From contig WQYJ01000037.1 in the NCBI GenBank assembly GCA_009781325.1, forward strand, positions 1-13,479: a DNA stretch of 13,479 nucleotides. The letters run 5' to 3'. Below the pieces are notes generated by a model that saw only the letters and a list, made by a program, of their open reading frames with translations, searched no databases and had not been told where the DNA came from. The translations under genes were made by a program, and so were the position numbers. Shown here piece after piece: positions 1 to 7,282 of the stretch (its first letter is position 1; each line of letters begins with the position of its first letter). The stretch comes from Propionibacteriaceae bacterium. Lineage in GTDB: Bacteria > Actinomycetota > Actinomycetes > Propionibacteriales > Propionibacteriaceae.

Positions 1-105
1 ATCAACAACCGTCCACTGAAATGCTTAGGCTGGTACACCCCAGCAGAAGCCTTCAACCACCAACTAGAATTACTGGCAAACGTCACTGTTGCACTTCCAA
101 ATTGA
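1..105 (+). CDS. IS30-family transposase, C-terminal fragment (cut by window edge)
   Basis: The first 34 codons of frame 1 run open from the window edge to a TGA at 103-105. They read INNRPLKCLGWYTPAEAFN and end in VALPN. The NNRPxKxLGWxTPAEAF block is the characteristic C-terminal end of IS30-family DDE transposases, and a short tail ending VALxx is also usual there. Only the extreme C-terminus is inside the window, so the catalytic DDE core cannot be examined and I cannot say whether the gene is intact. The element would lie mostly to the left, and this is its right end. Family assignment is by motif recognition, and membership of a particular IS is not claimed. Confidence 0.75.
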   Translation: MNNRPLKCLGWYTPAEAFNHQLELLANVTVALPN

Positions 106-110
106 ATTCG
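85..110. mobile_element. Probable right terminal inverted repeat of the IS30-type element
   Basis: The stretch GTTGCACTTCCAAATTGAA (about 88-106) overlaps the last codons and stop of the transposase fragment. A terminal repeat containing TTGCACTTC and A/T-rich bases, overlapping the end of the transposase gene, is typical of actinobacterial IS30 elements. The matching left repeat is outside the window, so the exact end and any target duplication cannot be read here. Confidence 0.5.
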
Positions 111-118
111 GCCCACCC

Positions 119-231
119 GGTCATCCTGCCGCCAGGCAGGACCCCCGGCAGCCGATGTTTGGACTTGGGCAAGGACCTACCCCTAGACCCTACGTCGGCT
201 GCCGGAGGTCCTGCCTGGCGGCAGGATGACC
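119..231. repeat. Long imperfect palindrome, hairpin element copy 1
   Basis: Two 37-nt arms, 119-155 and 195-231, are reverse complements with one mismatch (C144 against A206). They are separated by a 39-nt centre. Each arm also contains a smaller inverted repeat, CCTGCC-4 nt-GGCAGG (125-140 on the left, 210-225 on the right), so the DNA or RNA could form either one long stem or two short ones. A second, diverged copy with the same arms lies at 11489-11602, and 14-16 nt of the same arm end starts the tandem array at 13101. It carries no gene, so it is best described as a dispersed non-coding, MITE- or REP-like element. Which family it belongs to is unknown to me. Confidence 0.85.
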
Positions 232-372
232 AGAGGGTACGACGGTCACATCAGCAAACTTTTTCAGGAGCTACAGCAAATCGGTGTCGAACGCAGCAAT
301 AGTCTGTGTATGACACTCTTAATGAATTCCTTACACAAAAGTAAGATACATCGTACGTCTGTAAGGAGTGCT
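232..372. promoter_or_regulatory. Upstream region of the vapBC-type operon: candidate promoter and operator
   Basis: This non-coding stretch between the palindrome and the antitoxin contains a -10-like TAAGAT at 342-347. TTAATG at 319-324 is a weak -35 candidate with 17-bp spacing. A small inverted repeat, CTTAC-6 nt-GTAAG (330-345), overlaps the -10 element, and a third GTAAG lies at 361-365 next to the ribosome binding site. AbrB-fold antitoxins commonly repress their own promoter through such inverted repeats, so an operator reading is reasonable. It is inferred from position only. Confidence 0.35.
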
Positions 373-624
373 ATGGTGACGGCAACTATGACCAGCAAAG
401 GACAGATCACTATTCCTGCACAGATTCGGGCACGATTCAATCTTCAGCCCGGAGACCAATTGGACTTCTGGGAAGATGAAACGTCATCCCTACGATTGAC
501 CCCTCGCACTCGAAGGATCGAAGACTTCTTCGGAATTTTTCCGTATGACGGTCCCCCGCTGGCAATCGAAGACTTCGATAGTGTCATCGCGGATGCCGTT
601 GTTGAAGACTGGCTGTCACAATGA
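373..624 (+). CDS. VapB/MazE-type antitoxin, AbrB (SpoVT) DNA-binding domain
   Basis: An 83-residue protein. Residues 5-45 hold a swapped-hairpin AbrB/MazE domain, recognisable from TMTSKGQITIPAQIRARFNL followed by QPGDQLDFWE. The acidic C-terminal half (about 50-83, with EDFF, IEDFDSVIADAVVEDW) is the likely toxin-binding tail. I chose ATG 373 because AAGGAG at 363-368 lies just upstream; GTG 376 would give better spacing and is equally possible. An in-frame ATG at 388 is too far from that site, and the open frame further upstream (from 226) runs into the palindrome and looks accidental. It overlaps the next gene by 4 nt (ATGA). Expected role: bind and neutralise the PIN toxin and repress the operon. 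Confidence 0.85.
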   Translation: MVTATMTSKGQITIPAQIRARFNLQPGDQLDFWEDETSSLRLTPRTRRIEDFFGIFPYDGPPLAIEDFDSVIADAVVEDWLSQ

Positions 625-1025
625 TTGGGCTAGATGCAAATGTCCTGGTTCGCTATCTAATGGCTGACGAACCTCACCAAGGCGAACAAGCCCGTGCTGC
701 TCTTGAATCTCTCACCACTGAAGATCCCGGATACGTCAATCTGGCTGTTTTGCTGGAAACGATGTGGGTCCTCAAACGTTATTTCCGCGTGTCTGGAGAG
801 TCCATAGTGTCGACAGTCGCTGGGCTGCTCGAAGTGCCAACCTTGAAGTTTCAATGCGATGACGATATACGACAGGCAGTTCGAATCAGTCAACAATTCG
901 GACACGAACTGCCGGACTGCTTGATTGCCCGCCTCAACACCAGCGCGGGATGCACGAAAACAGTGACTTTTGATCGCCGTGTAACACGGCTGCCAACTAT
1001 GACCCTGATCGACGACTCCTCATAA
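621..1025 (+). CDS. vapC: VapC-type toxin, PIN-domain ribonuclease
   Basis: A 134-residue PIN-domain protein, close to the usual VapC length. The acidic residues that coordinate metal in PIN nucleases are present: D5 in GLDANVLVRY, E46 in LLETMWVL, D99 in HELPDCLIA and D118 in VTFDRR. So it looks catalytically complete. VapC toxins are Mg-dependent RNases that cleave tRNA, rRNA or other structured RNA; this one's target cannot be told from sequence. The start ATG overlaps the antitoxin stop, implying translational coupling, and the pair sits between an IS end and core genes, as expected for a mobile accessory module. The AbrB-type antitoxin partner fits a known VapBC subgroup. Confidence 0.9.
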   Translation: MIGLDANVLVRYLMADEPHQGEQARAALESLTTEDPGYVNLAVLLETMWVLKRYFRVSGESIVSTVAGLLEVPTLKFQCDDDIRQAVRISQQFGHELPDCLIARLNTSAGCTKTVTFDRRVTRLPTMTLIDDSS

Positions 1026-1085
1026 TCTGTGACCTAGACCTCCATCCGTGAAAGAATAGGTGAGTTCAATGAGGAAGGGTAGGTC

Positions 1086-1577
1086 ATGGCAGCAGAACAC
1101 TCCTTTGATATTGTCAGCAAGGTTAACCACCAAGAGGTCGACAATGCGATTAATCAGGCGGCTAAAGAGGTTGGCCAGCGTTTTGATTTCAAAGACACAC
1201 AAACCACGGTGAAGTGGTCTGGGGAAAACATCGAAATCGAGTCCAGTACCGAAGAACGCGCGAAAGCAGCTCTGGACGTACTTGAGTCGAAGTTGGTACG
1301 CCGCGGAGTCTCGCTGAAGTCTCTGGTTCCTTCCGATCCGCGCATTTCAGGCAAACGTGCGCATATCACCTGTGTTCTCAAGCATGGGATTTCCCAGGAG
1401 GGTGCCAAGAAGGTCACCAAGCTTATTCGCGATGAGGGACCGAAGTCGGTGCGTACTCAGATTCAAGGTGATGAAGTACGAGTGACCTCGAAGTCCTTAG
1501 ATGATCTTCAGGAGGTCCAGGCGATGGTCAAAGAGGCCGACTTTGATTTCGCGGTCCAGTATGTGAACTACCGATGA
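1086..1577 (+). CDS. yajQ: YajQ family nucleotide-binding protein
   Basis: A 163-residue protein matching the whole YajQ (UPF0234) family: N-terminal HSFDIVSKVNHQEVDNAINQ, then RFDFKDT, and C-terminal VRTQIQGDEVRVTSKSLDDL and FDFAVQYVNYR. The fold consists of two ferredoxin-like halves. Homologues in Xanthomonas and Pseudomonas bind cyclic di-GMP and act with transcription factors, and others bind RNA or nucleotides; the role in actinobacteria is not settled. ATG 1086 is supported by a strong GAGGAAGGG at 1071-1079. It is 60 bp downstream of vapC, so it probably has its own promoter, though no clear -35/-10 pair stands out. Its stop overlaps the next start (ATGA at 1574). Confidence 0.93.
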   Translation: MAAEHSFDIVSKVNHQEVDNAINQAAKEVGQRFDFKDTQTTVKWSGENIEIESSTEERAKAALDVLESKLVRRGVSLKSLVPSDPRISGKRAHITCVLKHGISQEGAKKVTKLIRDEGPKSVRTQIQGDEVRVTSKSLDDLQEVQAMVKEADFDFAVQYVNYR

Positions 1578-2392
1578 AGCTCACCACCTTTAACGTCAAC
1601 GGGATTCGGGCAGCCGAACGCCGAGGATTTCGGCCGTGGCTGGAAGCCAGTGCACCGGATGTCCTAGCTCTCCAGGAAGTACGCTGCCCTGTGCCGCAAC
1701 TCCCCGAAGGTATTTTTGACGGCTTCCATCTCGCCTATGATTCCGGTGAACTCGCGGGGCGCAACGGTGTGGCTCTTGTGTCGAAGGTTGAACCTAGTGA
1801 TGTCCGCGTTGGGCTGAATAACGACGATGAGTTCTCCCATGAGGGCCGCTATATTGAAGCCGATTACACTATCGGCGGCACTGAGATCACCGTGGGGTCC
1901 CTCTATCTTCCCAAGGGAGCAGTCCCCCAGGACTCCGAGGCAGCCAAGGCTAAGTTCGAGCGCAAAATGAGGTTCTGTGAAACTCTGGAAGCCCACCTGA
2001 GAGCCTCCCATGACACCGCGATTTCTCGGGGGCGGGCGTACACAGTTCTTGGTGACTACAACATTGCCCGCACACCGCAGGACCTCTACAACAATCATTC
2101 GAAGAAACCTCTCGACGGCTACCTGCCCGAGGAGCGTGAATGGCTGACACAGACCCTAGAAACTTCAGGGCTCACCGATGTCGTACGCAGCCTCCATCCC
2201 GATGACCAAGGCCCGTACTCATGGTGGAGTTGGCGCGGAGGATCCTGGCAGCGAGGGTACGGCTGGCGCATCGACTACCATCTGACCAGTCCTGCCTTGG
2301 CCCAGCGTGCAACCTTCGGGGACACCGACAAACCAGAAACCTACGAATCACGGATCTCCGATCACGCAGCGGTCGTGGTCGAGTACGACTAA
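1574..2392 (+). CDS. xth: Exodeoxyribonuclease III, AP endonuclease
   Basis: A 272-residue member of the ExoIII (EEP) superfamily, typical length. Catalytic and metal-binding motifs are in order: N7 in TFNVNGIR, E35 in ALQEVRC, D161 and N163 in LGDYNIA, D234 in GWRIDYHL, and D263-H264 in RISDHAAV. The enzyme cuts 5' of abasic sites and trims 3' ends in base-excision repair. Translation probably depends on the upstream yajQ gene, because the ATG overlaps its stop codon by 4 nt. The phosphoesterase gene begins 21 bp after its stop, so the three genes are probably co-transcribed. I see no signal peptide, truncation or frameshift. Confidence 0.95.
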   Translation: MKLTTFNVNGIRAAERRGFRPWLEASAPDVLALQEVRCPVPQLPEGIFDGFHLAYDSGELAGRNGVALVSKVEPSDVRVGLNNDDEFSHEGRYIEADYTIGGTEITVGSLYLPKGAVPQDSEAAKAKFERKMRFCETLEAHLRASHDTAISRGRAYTVLGDYNIARTPQDLYNNHSKKPLDGYLPEEREWLTQTLETSGLTDVVRSLHPDDQGPYSWWSWRGGSWQRGYGWRIDYHLTSPALAQRATFGDTDKPETYESRISDHAAVVVEYD

Positions 2393-2413
2393 CAGCGAGG
2401 ACGCATTGGGGTT

Positions 2414-3610
2414 ATGAGTCTGTTTTCGGCGCTGTTTTACGTCACGCTTATTACTGCGATAGGTGGTTTTCTTGTTTTCTGCTTCACACGCCAGATTGCG
2501 GTGAAGGGTGTCGCAGCAGTGATGACGATCATCTGGGTAGTCCTGCTCGTGGTCTCATCCTTCATGGCAACAATCCTGACCAGAACCCTAGGGACCTCAC
2601 CGTACCGACTCATCATCCTGGGCGCTTCGACCGGCTTAGCTGTGGTGTTCTATCTCTGCCTAGGCTTGGCTGTGGTCAGCGCAGTCAACCTCATCTGGTG
2701 GCTCAGAACACGACAGACGGACCCTCGCCGCTCCAATCGGCTTGGTGTTGTTCGCCTGCTGACTGTCATCGTGTTAGTGCTGAGCCTAGTCACCACAGGG
2801 TACGGCTTCGCCCGGGCTGCTAAGCCTGAGGTCAATGACATTGAACTGAGTTTCGATGGCCTTCCTTCCAGCTTCGATGGGATGAAGATAGCGCTGATTG
2901 CTGATCTGCACATCGGAGTGGCAACGAGGAACTCTTTCCTGCCCATGGTCGTCAATCAGGTCAATGCTGCTGCACCAGATTTGATTATCATCGCTGGTGA
3001 TCTGGTCAATGGTTCCGTGAGTGATCTGGGTGACACCATGTCGATTCTGGCGCAGCTCAGTGCCCCGTACGGGGTGGTCGTCACCATTGGCAACCATGAA
3101 CTCCATTCAGGTGCCGAACAGTGGATCACCTATTTTCGTTCCCTGGGGTTGCGGGTATTAGTCAATCAAGGAATCCTGTTGACCAGCGGTACTGACTCCA
3201 TTGAGATCCTAGGAATCAACGATAATCAAGGTACGGGTAACCTCGCCCCCGACCTCCCCACTGCTTATCAACGCGTCAATGGTTCACTGGGGCCATCCGA
3301 TGCCTTTCAGATTCTCGTCGCCCACAAACCAGGCCAACTCTTCGACGACGACAAGCTGGTCTCCCGATGGGGAATCGACCTTCAACTATCTGGTCACACC
3401 CACGGCGGACAACTCTTCCCCTTCCATCTAGCCACCTACCTCCAACAGCATGTCGTCGCCGGTGTCCATGAGTTTGACGGTGTCACCCTCGTCACAACCC
3501 GCGGAATCGGAACCTGGGGACCACCCGTCCGAGTCCTCGCCGACCCCGAGATCCCGATCATCACCCTTCACCGCTCAGGGCATGTGCAGGAGAAACCTGA
3601 AGTCGGCTGA
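2414..3610 (+). CDS. Membrane-anchored metallophosphoesterase (YkuE/YaeI-like)
   Basis: 398 residues. The N-terminal third holds about four hydrophobic segments (roughly 5-25, 32-54, 67-96, 112-131). A calcineurin-like phosphoesterase domain follows from about 156 to 390. Metal ligands are visible in sequence order: D164/H166 (ADLHIG), D196 (AGDLVNG), N227-H228-E229 (IGNHEL), H304 (VAHKPG) and GHTHGGQ at 327-333. This is the YkuE/YaeI-like pattern; such enzymes hydrolyse phosphodiesters, with UDP-diacylglucosamine-type substrates proposed in some bacteria. The substrate here is unknown. The catalytic domain follows the last membrane segment; a position outside the cytoplasm is likely but topology was not computed. 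It ends only 11 bp from a convergent gene. Confidence 0.85.
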   Translation: MSLFSALFYVTLITAIGGFLVFCFTRQIAVKGVAAVMTIIWVVLLVVSSFMATILTRTLGTSPYRLIILGASTGLAVVFYLCLGLAVVSAVNLIWWLRTRQTDPRRSNRLGVVRLLTVIVLVLSLVTTGYGFARAAKPEVNDIELSFDGLPSSFDGMKIALIADLHIGVATRNSFLPMVVNQVNAAAPDLIIIAGDLVNGSVSDLGDTMSILAQLSAPYGVVVTIGNHELHSGAEQWITYFRSLGLRVLVNQGILLTSGTDSIEILGINDNQGTGNLAPDLPTAYQRVNGSLGPSDAFQILVAHKPGQLFDDDKLVSRWGIDLQLSGHTHGGQLFPFHLATYLQQHVVAGVHEFDGVTLVTTRGIGTWGPPVRVLADPEIPIITLHRSGHVQEKPEVG

Positions 3611-3621
3611 TTCGGGATTAG

Positions 3622-4617
3622 TCACTCACCGAAAGCAGCTAGGACTTCAACACGGGTGACTTCTTCGATCCGAGAATGAGTCCACTTTGGGGAGAAATCC
3701 TTGTCGACGAGCTGGGCTCGTACTCCTTCGAGGAAGTCTGGTTGTACGGTGAAGAAGGCGCCGAGGTGAAGGTCTTGGGCGAAGACTTCTTCGAGGGTCA
3801 TAGTTGCTGCGCGGCGCAGGGCTTCGAGTGTCACCACGACCGATAGTGGTGAGCGTGCCCGGATTTCGCGTGCGGTTCTTTGAGCTTCTTCGAGGTCGCT
3901 GCTTTCAAGGTTGTCCAAGATCTCGGCGATGTCGTTGCCAGCAAAGGCTTCACTCATCCAGGCAAAGGGGCTCTCCACTACTGTGACTCCATCATCAGTT
4001 TTGCGTCTCATGGAGCCGAAGGCGTAGCCGCGTGCCAAGGGAGCTTCCTGAACAGGATCAGGTTTTTCATCAACGATGAAGTCCGCAAGGTTCATACCCA
4101 GCGCATCTCTGCCTGTGATGGTGAGCCCGGATAAGGCCATGTACGTACCCACCTCATCGGGCAGACCAGCCAAGTGGTAACACACCCCCACATCCGGCCA
4201 CAGCCCTATGATCGTCTCTGGCATGGCTAGTTTCGTCGTAGGAGCCACAACCCGGCGAGACCCGTGGATAGAGATTCCCATCCCTCCGCCCATGACGATC
4301 CCATGCATCTGCGCGGTGTACGGCTTGGGGTAAGTGGCAATCAAGTGATCGAGCCGATACTCCCGAGCCAGATAATCATTAGGATCGCCAGTTCCATCAA
4401 GAATCATCTGACGCAATTCACGCACATCCGCCCCGGCGCAGAATCCACGCCCAGCACCGCTGATGATGACTTCATCGATACGATCATCAACCGCCCAGTC
4501 TTCAAGGACCTCGGTCAACCGATCAATCATCGAAGAGGACAGAGCATTGATCGCCTCAGGCCGATTCAGCAGGATCATTCCCAGACGATTCTCGACGCGA
4601 ACATCAATCTGGCTCAT
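3622..4617 (-). CDS. 3-hydroxyisobutyryl-CoA hydrolase-like enzyme (crotonase superfamily)
   Basis: 331 residues. The crotonase fold is clear: NRPEAINALSS (18-28), oxyanion-hole segment GRGFCAGADVRE (56-67) and HGIVMGGGMGIS (105-116). The block AMPETIIGLWPDVG (131-144) places E134 and D142 eight residues apart, matching the catalytic Glu/Asp pair spacing of 3-hydroxyisobutyryl-CoA hydrolase (valine breakdown), and DFSPKW near the C-terminus matches that family's conserved end. A generic enoyl-CoA hydratase/isomerase is the alternative. ATG 4617 is supported by GAGGAGGGG at 4625-4633, seven bases away. It starts 27 bp after clpX, so it is probably the last gene of the clpP1-clpP2-clpX transcript, an unexpected metabolic partner for a protease operon. 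Confidence 0.78.
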   Translation of the reverse strand: MSQIDVRVENRLGMILLNRPEAINALSSSMIDRLTEVLEDWAVDDRIDEVIISGAGRGFCAGADVRELRQMILDGTGDPNDYLAREYRLDHLIATYPKPYTAQMHGIVMGGGMGISIHGSRRVVAPTTKLAMPETIIGLWPDVGVCYHLAGLPDEVGTYMALSGLTITGRDALGMNLADFIVDEKPDPVQEAPLARGYAFGSMRRKTDDGVTVVESPFAWMSEAFAGNDIAEILDNLESSDLEEAQRTAREIRARSPLSVVVTLEALRRAATMTLEEVFAQDLHLGAFFTVQPDFLEGVRAQLVDKDFSPKWTHSRIEEVTRVEVLAAFGE

Positions 4618-4644
4618 CTTTGATCCCCTCCTCTTCGAATACGC

Positions 4645-5910
4645 TTAGGCCGCCTTTGCTTGTGAAATCTTGGGGAGCATGTTCACAGGTGCGTCGCCGC
4701 GAATGGCATCGCCGTCAACGACCACGCGGGCGATTTCTGTTCTGCTGGGGACCTCGAACATGGCATCGAGAAGACGTTCTTCGACGATGGCTCGAAGCCC
4801 TCTAGCACCGGTCTTTCGTTCAAGGGCTAGGTCGGCGATGGCAGAAATAGCATCCTCGGTGAACTCTAGATCAACCCCATCGAGATCGAAGAGCTTGCGG
4901 AACTGCTTGAGCAGGGAGTTCTTGGGCTCAACCAGAATCCTGATCAGGGTTTCGCGATCCAAACCTTCGACCGATGCCATCATCGGCAGACGTCCGATGA
5001 ACTCCGGGATGAGCCCGAACTTATGGAGATCCTCGGGGCGTACGTGATGGAAGAGTTCGTCTTTGTCGATCTTGGCCTTGGCCGGATCAGTGGTGAAGCC
5101 GAGAGGATGAGTCCCCAACCGAGATGCGACGATCTCTTCGAGACCTGAAAAGGCACCACCAACGATGAACAAGATGTTGTCGGTATTGATCTGGATATAG
5201 TCCTGGTGGGGATGCTTGCGTCCGCCTTGGGGAGGCACCGATGCGACCGTACCCTCAAGGATCTTCAGCAGAGCCTGCTGGACACCCTCACCAGAGACAT
5301 CCCGGGTCAGCGACGGATTCTCAGCCTTACGCGCGACCTTGTCGATCTCGTCGATATAGATGATCCCGGTCTCAGCCCTCTTCACGTCATAGTCTGCGGC
5401 TTGAAGAAGCTTGAGCAGGATGTTCTCAACATCCTCACCCACATAGCCGGCCTCGGTCAGCGCTGTGGCATCTGCCATGGCAAAGGGTACGTTGAGCATC
5501 CTCGCTAAGGTTTGAGCCAGATAGGTTTTCCCGCAACCGGTGGGACCCATGAGCAAGATATTGGACTTGGTGAGTTCAACCCTCTCCTCCCCTGCTGGAG
5601 TGGGACGGGGATTGAGGTTGACCCTCTTGTAATGGTTATAGACCGCCACACACAGAGTCTTCTTGGCGAAGTCCTGACCGATGACGTACTCATCGAGAAA
5701 GTGATGAATCTGTTCGGGCTTGGGAAGATCCTCGGTCACCGAGAGTTCACCGGCACCGCTAAGTTCCTCATCGATGATCTCGTTGCACAGGTCGATGCAT
5801 TCATCGCAGATATAAACCCCAGGGCCTGCGATGAGTTTGCGGACCTGCTTTTGGCTCTTCCCGCAGAAAGAACACTTCAACAGTTCGCTGGACTCCCCTA
5901 GTCTAGGCAT
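4645..5910 (-). CDS. clpX: ClpX, ATP-dependent unfoldase subunit of ClpXP protease
   Basis: 421 residues, full family length. The zinc-binding domain has C13-C16 and C35-C38 (CSFC, CDEC). AAA+ motifs: Walker A GPTGCGKT 122-129, pore-1 GYVG 155-158, Walker B IIYIDEIDK 183-191, pore-2 region GGRKHPHQ 229-236, and sensor-2 GAR 368-370. The ClpP-docking loop carries L270-G271-F272, the LGF variant of the usual IGF tripeptide. The hexamer recognises tagged or damaged proteins, unfolds them with ATP and feeds them to ClpP. It begins 11 bp after clpP2, and its ribosome binding site (AAAGGAG, 5918-5924) includes the clpP2 stop codon, so the two are surely coupled. No oddities. Confidence 0.98.
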   Translation of the reverse strand: MPRLGESSELLKCSFCGKSQKQVRKLIAGPGVYICDECIDLCNEIIDEELSGAGELSVTEDLPKPEQIHHFLDEYVIGQDFAKKTLCVAVYNHYKRVNLNPRPTPAGEERVELTKSNILLMGPTGCGKTYLAQTLARMLNVPFAMADATALTEAGYVGEDVENILLKLLQAADYDVKRAETGIIYIDEIDKVARKAENPSLTRDVSGEGVQQALLKILEGTVASVPPQGGRKHPHQDYIQINTDNILFIVGGAFSGLEEIVASRLGTHPLGFTTDPAKAKIDKDELFHHVRPEDLHKFGLIPEFIGRLPMMASVEGLDRETLIRILVEPKNSLLKQFRKLFDLDGVDLEFTEDAISAIADLALERKTGARGLRAIVEERLLDAMFEVPSRTEIARVVVDGDAIRGDAPVNMLPKISQAKAA

Positions 5911-5921
5911 GTCTGTCTCCT

Positions 5922-6560
5922 TTAGTTCCCGCTCAGGATGTCGTCGATGATCCCGTATTCTTTGGCCTGCTCGGCGGTGAGATACTTATCGCGCTCAATG
6001 TCACGAGACACCTTCTCCACGGGCTGACCTGTATTCGAAGCAAGCATCTCTTCCATCAGCGAACGAATCCGAAGGATCTCCTTGGCCTGAATCTCCAGAT
6101 CCGAGGACTGCCCATAGGAACCCTCACCAGAGATCGCTGGCTGATGGATCAATATCCGTGAGTTCGGCAGAGCCAGTCTCTTACCCGGAGCCCCAGCAGC
6201 CAGCAGTACGGCAGCAGCCGAGGCTGCTTGGCCCAAACACACCGTCTGGATATCCGGCTTCACGAAACGCATGGTGTCGTAGATCGCGGTCAATGCGGTG
6301 AAAGAACCACCTGGAGAGTTGATGTAGATGCTGATCTGACGCTCGGCATCCATCGACTGCAAGCAGAGCAACTGCGCCATCACCGCGTTGGCGATGTCGT
6401 CAGTGATCGGGGTTCCCAAGAAGATGATTCTTTCTTCAAACAGCTTGGTGTACGGGTCGACTCGGCGTACTCCATAGGAGGTACGTTCTTCCCACTGCGG
6501 AATGTAGTAGTCAGCGGACGGGGTGAAGGGGGTCATGCCGCCCGGTAGATCATAAGCCAT
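5922..6560 (-). CDS. clpP2: ClpP2, ClpP protease subunit
   Basis: 212 residues. Catalytic triad: S114 in GQAASAAAV, H139 in LIHQPA and D191 in ERDKYL. The longer N-terminus (about 30 residues ahead of the core) and the AASAAA nucleophile context are typical of the second ClpP of actinobacteria, which forms a mixed two-ring tetradecamer with ClpP1. In mycobacteria both paralogues are required together and ClpX docks on the ClpP2 face. A processing site in the N-terminal segment is possible but cannot be placed by eye. ATG 6560 has AGGAG upstream that overlaps the clpP1 stop codon TAG (gap 9 bp). Confidence 0.96.
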   Translation of the reverse strand: MAYDLPGGMTPFTPSADYYIPQWEERTSYGVRRVDPYTKLFEERIIFLGTPITDDIANAVMAQLLCLQSMDAERQISIYINSPGGSFTALTAIYDTMRFVKPDIQTVCLGQAASAAAVLLAAGAPGKRLALPNSRILIHQPAISGEGSYGQSSDLEIQAKEILRIRSLMEEMLASNTGQPVEKVSRDIERDKYLTAEQAKEYGIIDDILSGN

Positions 6561-6569
6561 GGTGGTCTC

Positions 6570-7187
6570 CTAGCTGTTGGGCGAATCGGTGGTGATTTGG
6601 CTGGCCCGTTCGAAAACATGGTCAATAAACCCGTAGGTCAGAGCCTCCTCGGCTGTGAACCAACGGTCGCGGTCAGAGTCGGCTTCAATCTGATCAACAG
6701 TTTGACCGGTGTGTTGGGCGATGAGTTGGCTCATGGTCTTCTTGATGTGCAAAGACTGCTCAGCTTGAATACGAATGTCTGAGGCTGTTCCGCCAAGACC
6801 GCCTGAGGGCTGGTGCATCATGATCCGCGAATGAGGCAGAGCATATCTCTTGCCCTTCGCGCCAGCGGACAGCAGGAACTGGCCCATGGATGCTGCCAAG
6901 CCGATGGCTACTGTTGCCACATCATTGGAGATCCACTGCATGGTATCGAAGATCGCCATGCCTGAATCAACCGACCCACCTGGGGAGTTGATGTAGAGAT
7001 AGATGTCTTTGTGGGGGTCTTCGGCATTGAGCAACAGCATCTGGGCGCAGATCGCATTGGCGTTCTCGTCGCGCACCTCGGAACCCAGGAAAACGATCCG
7101 GTTAGCCAGAAGCGCTTGGTAGACAGCGTCGTTCATATTGCCCGTGGTTGCTGGCAGTGCCATAGCAGGAAAAGAAAATTCGCTCAC
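6570..7187 (-). CDS. clpP1: ClpP1, ClpP protease subunit
   Basis: 205 residues from a GTG at 7187. Catalytic triad: S100 in GLAASMGQFLL, H125 in MMHQPSGG and D174 in DSDRDRWF. The H-to-D spacing (49) equals that of the E. coli enzyme. It pairs with ClpP2 to form the active protease used by ClpX and other Clp ATPases. No Shine-Dalgarno sequence precedes the GTG. A -10-like TAACCT eight bases upstream suggests the transcript starts at or beside the start codon (leaderless). ATG 7163 (residue 9) is the alternative start and also lacks a ribosome binding site. It lies 97 bp after tig and appears to begin its own transcription unit. Confidence 0.95.
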   Translation of the reverse strand: MSEFSFPAMALPATTGNMNDAVYQALLANRIVFLGSEVRDENANAICAQMLLLNAEDPHKDIYLYINSPGGSVDSGMAIFDTMQWISNDVATVAIGLAASMGQFLLSAGAKGKRYALPHSRIMMHQPSGGLGGTASDIRIQAEQSLHIKKTMSQLIAQHTGQTVDQIEADSDRDRWFTAEEALTYGFIDHVFERASQITTDSPNS

Positions 7188-7258
7188 GTTTGGGAAGGTT
7201 ACCCGCTTGTTCGGACAAAAATGCGCTGTCTCTCGGCGTGTTCGCTCTCAGCACAGCG
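7188..7258 (-). promoter_or_regulatory. clpP1P2 promoter region: ClgR-like box and leaderless -10
   Basis: On the minus strand, TGCTGAGAGCG (7243-7253) followed by AAC matches 10 of 11 positions of the ClgR core as I recall it (CGCYNANRGCG) and all three right-flank positions (WWS). The left WNNW flank does not match. ClgR is the actinobacterial activator of clpP1P2 and clpC genes. A -10-like TAACCT lies at 7196-7201, eight bases before the GTG. The box centre is about 61 bp upstream of the inferred start point, a usual spacing for an upstream activator. No good -35 is visible, as expected for an activated promoter. Confidence 0.5.
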
Positions 7259-7282
7259 TCTCACGGGGAAACACACTAAGAA

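Noticed and set aside
21..302. 93-codon frame over the IS end and hairpin element copy 1
   Set aside because: It is out of frame with the transposase end and reads through a palindrome; no coding support.
2221..2823. 200-codon plus-strand frame overlapping xth and the phosphoesterase
   Set aside because: Out of frame with two clear genes and of low-complexity composition; a shadow frame.
3611..3633. Terminator between the convergent phosphoesterase and hydrolase genes
   Set aside because: TTCGG/CCGAA is only a 5-bp stem with a 13-nt loop and no T-run; too weak to call.
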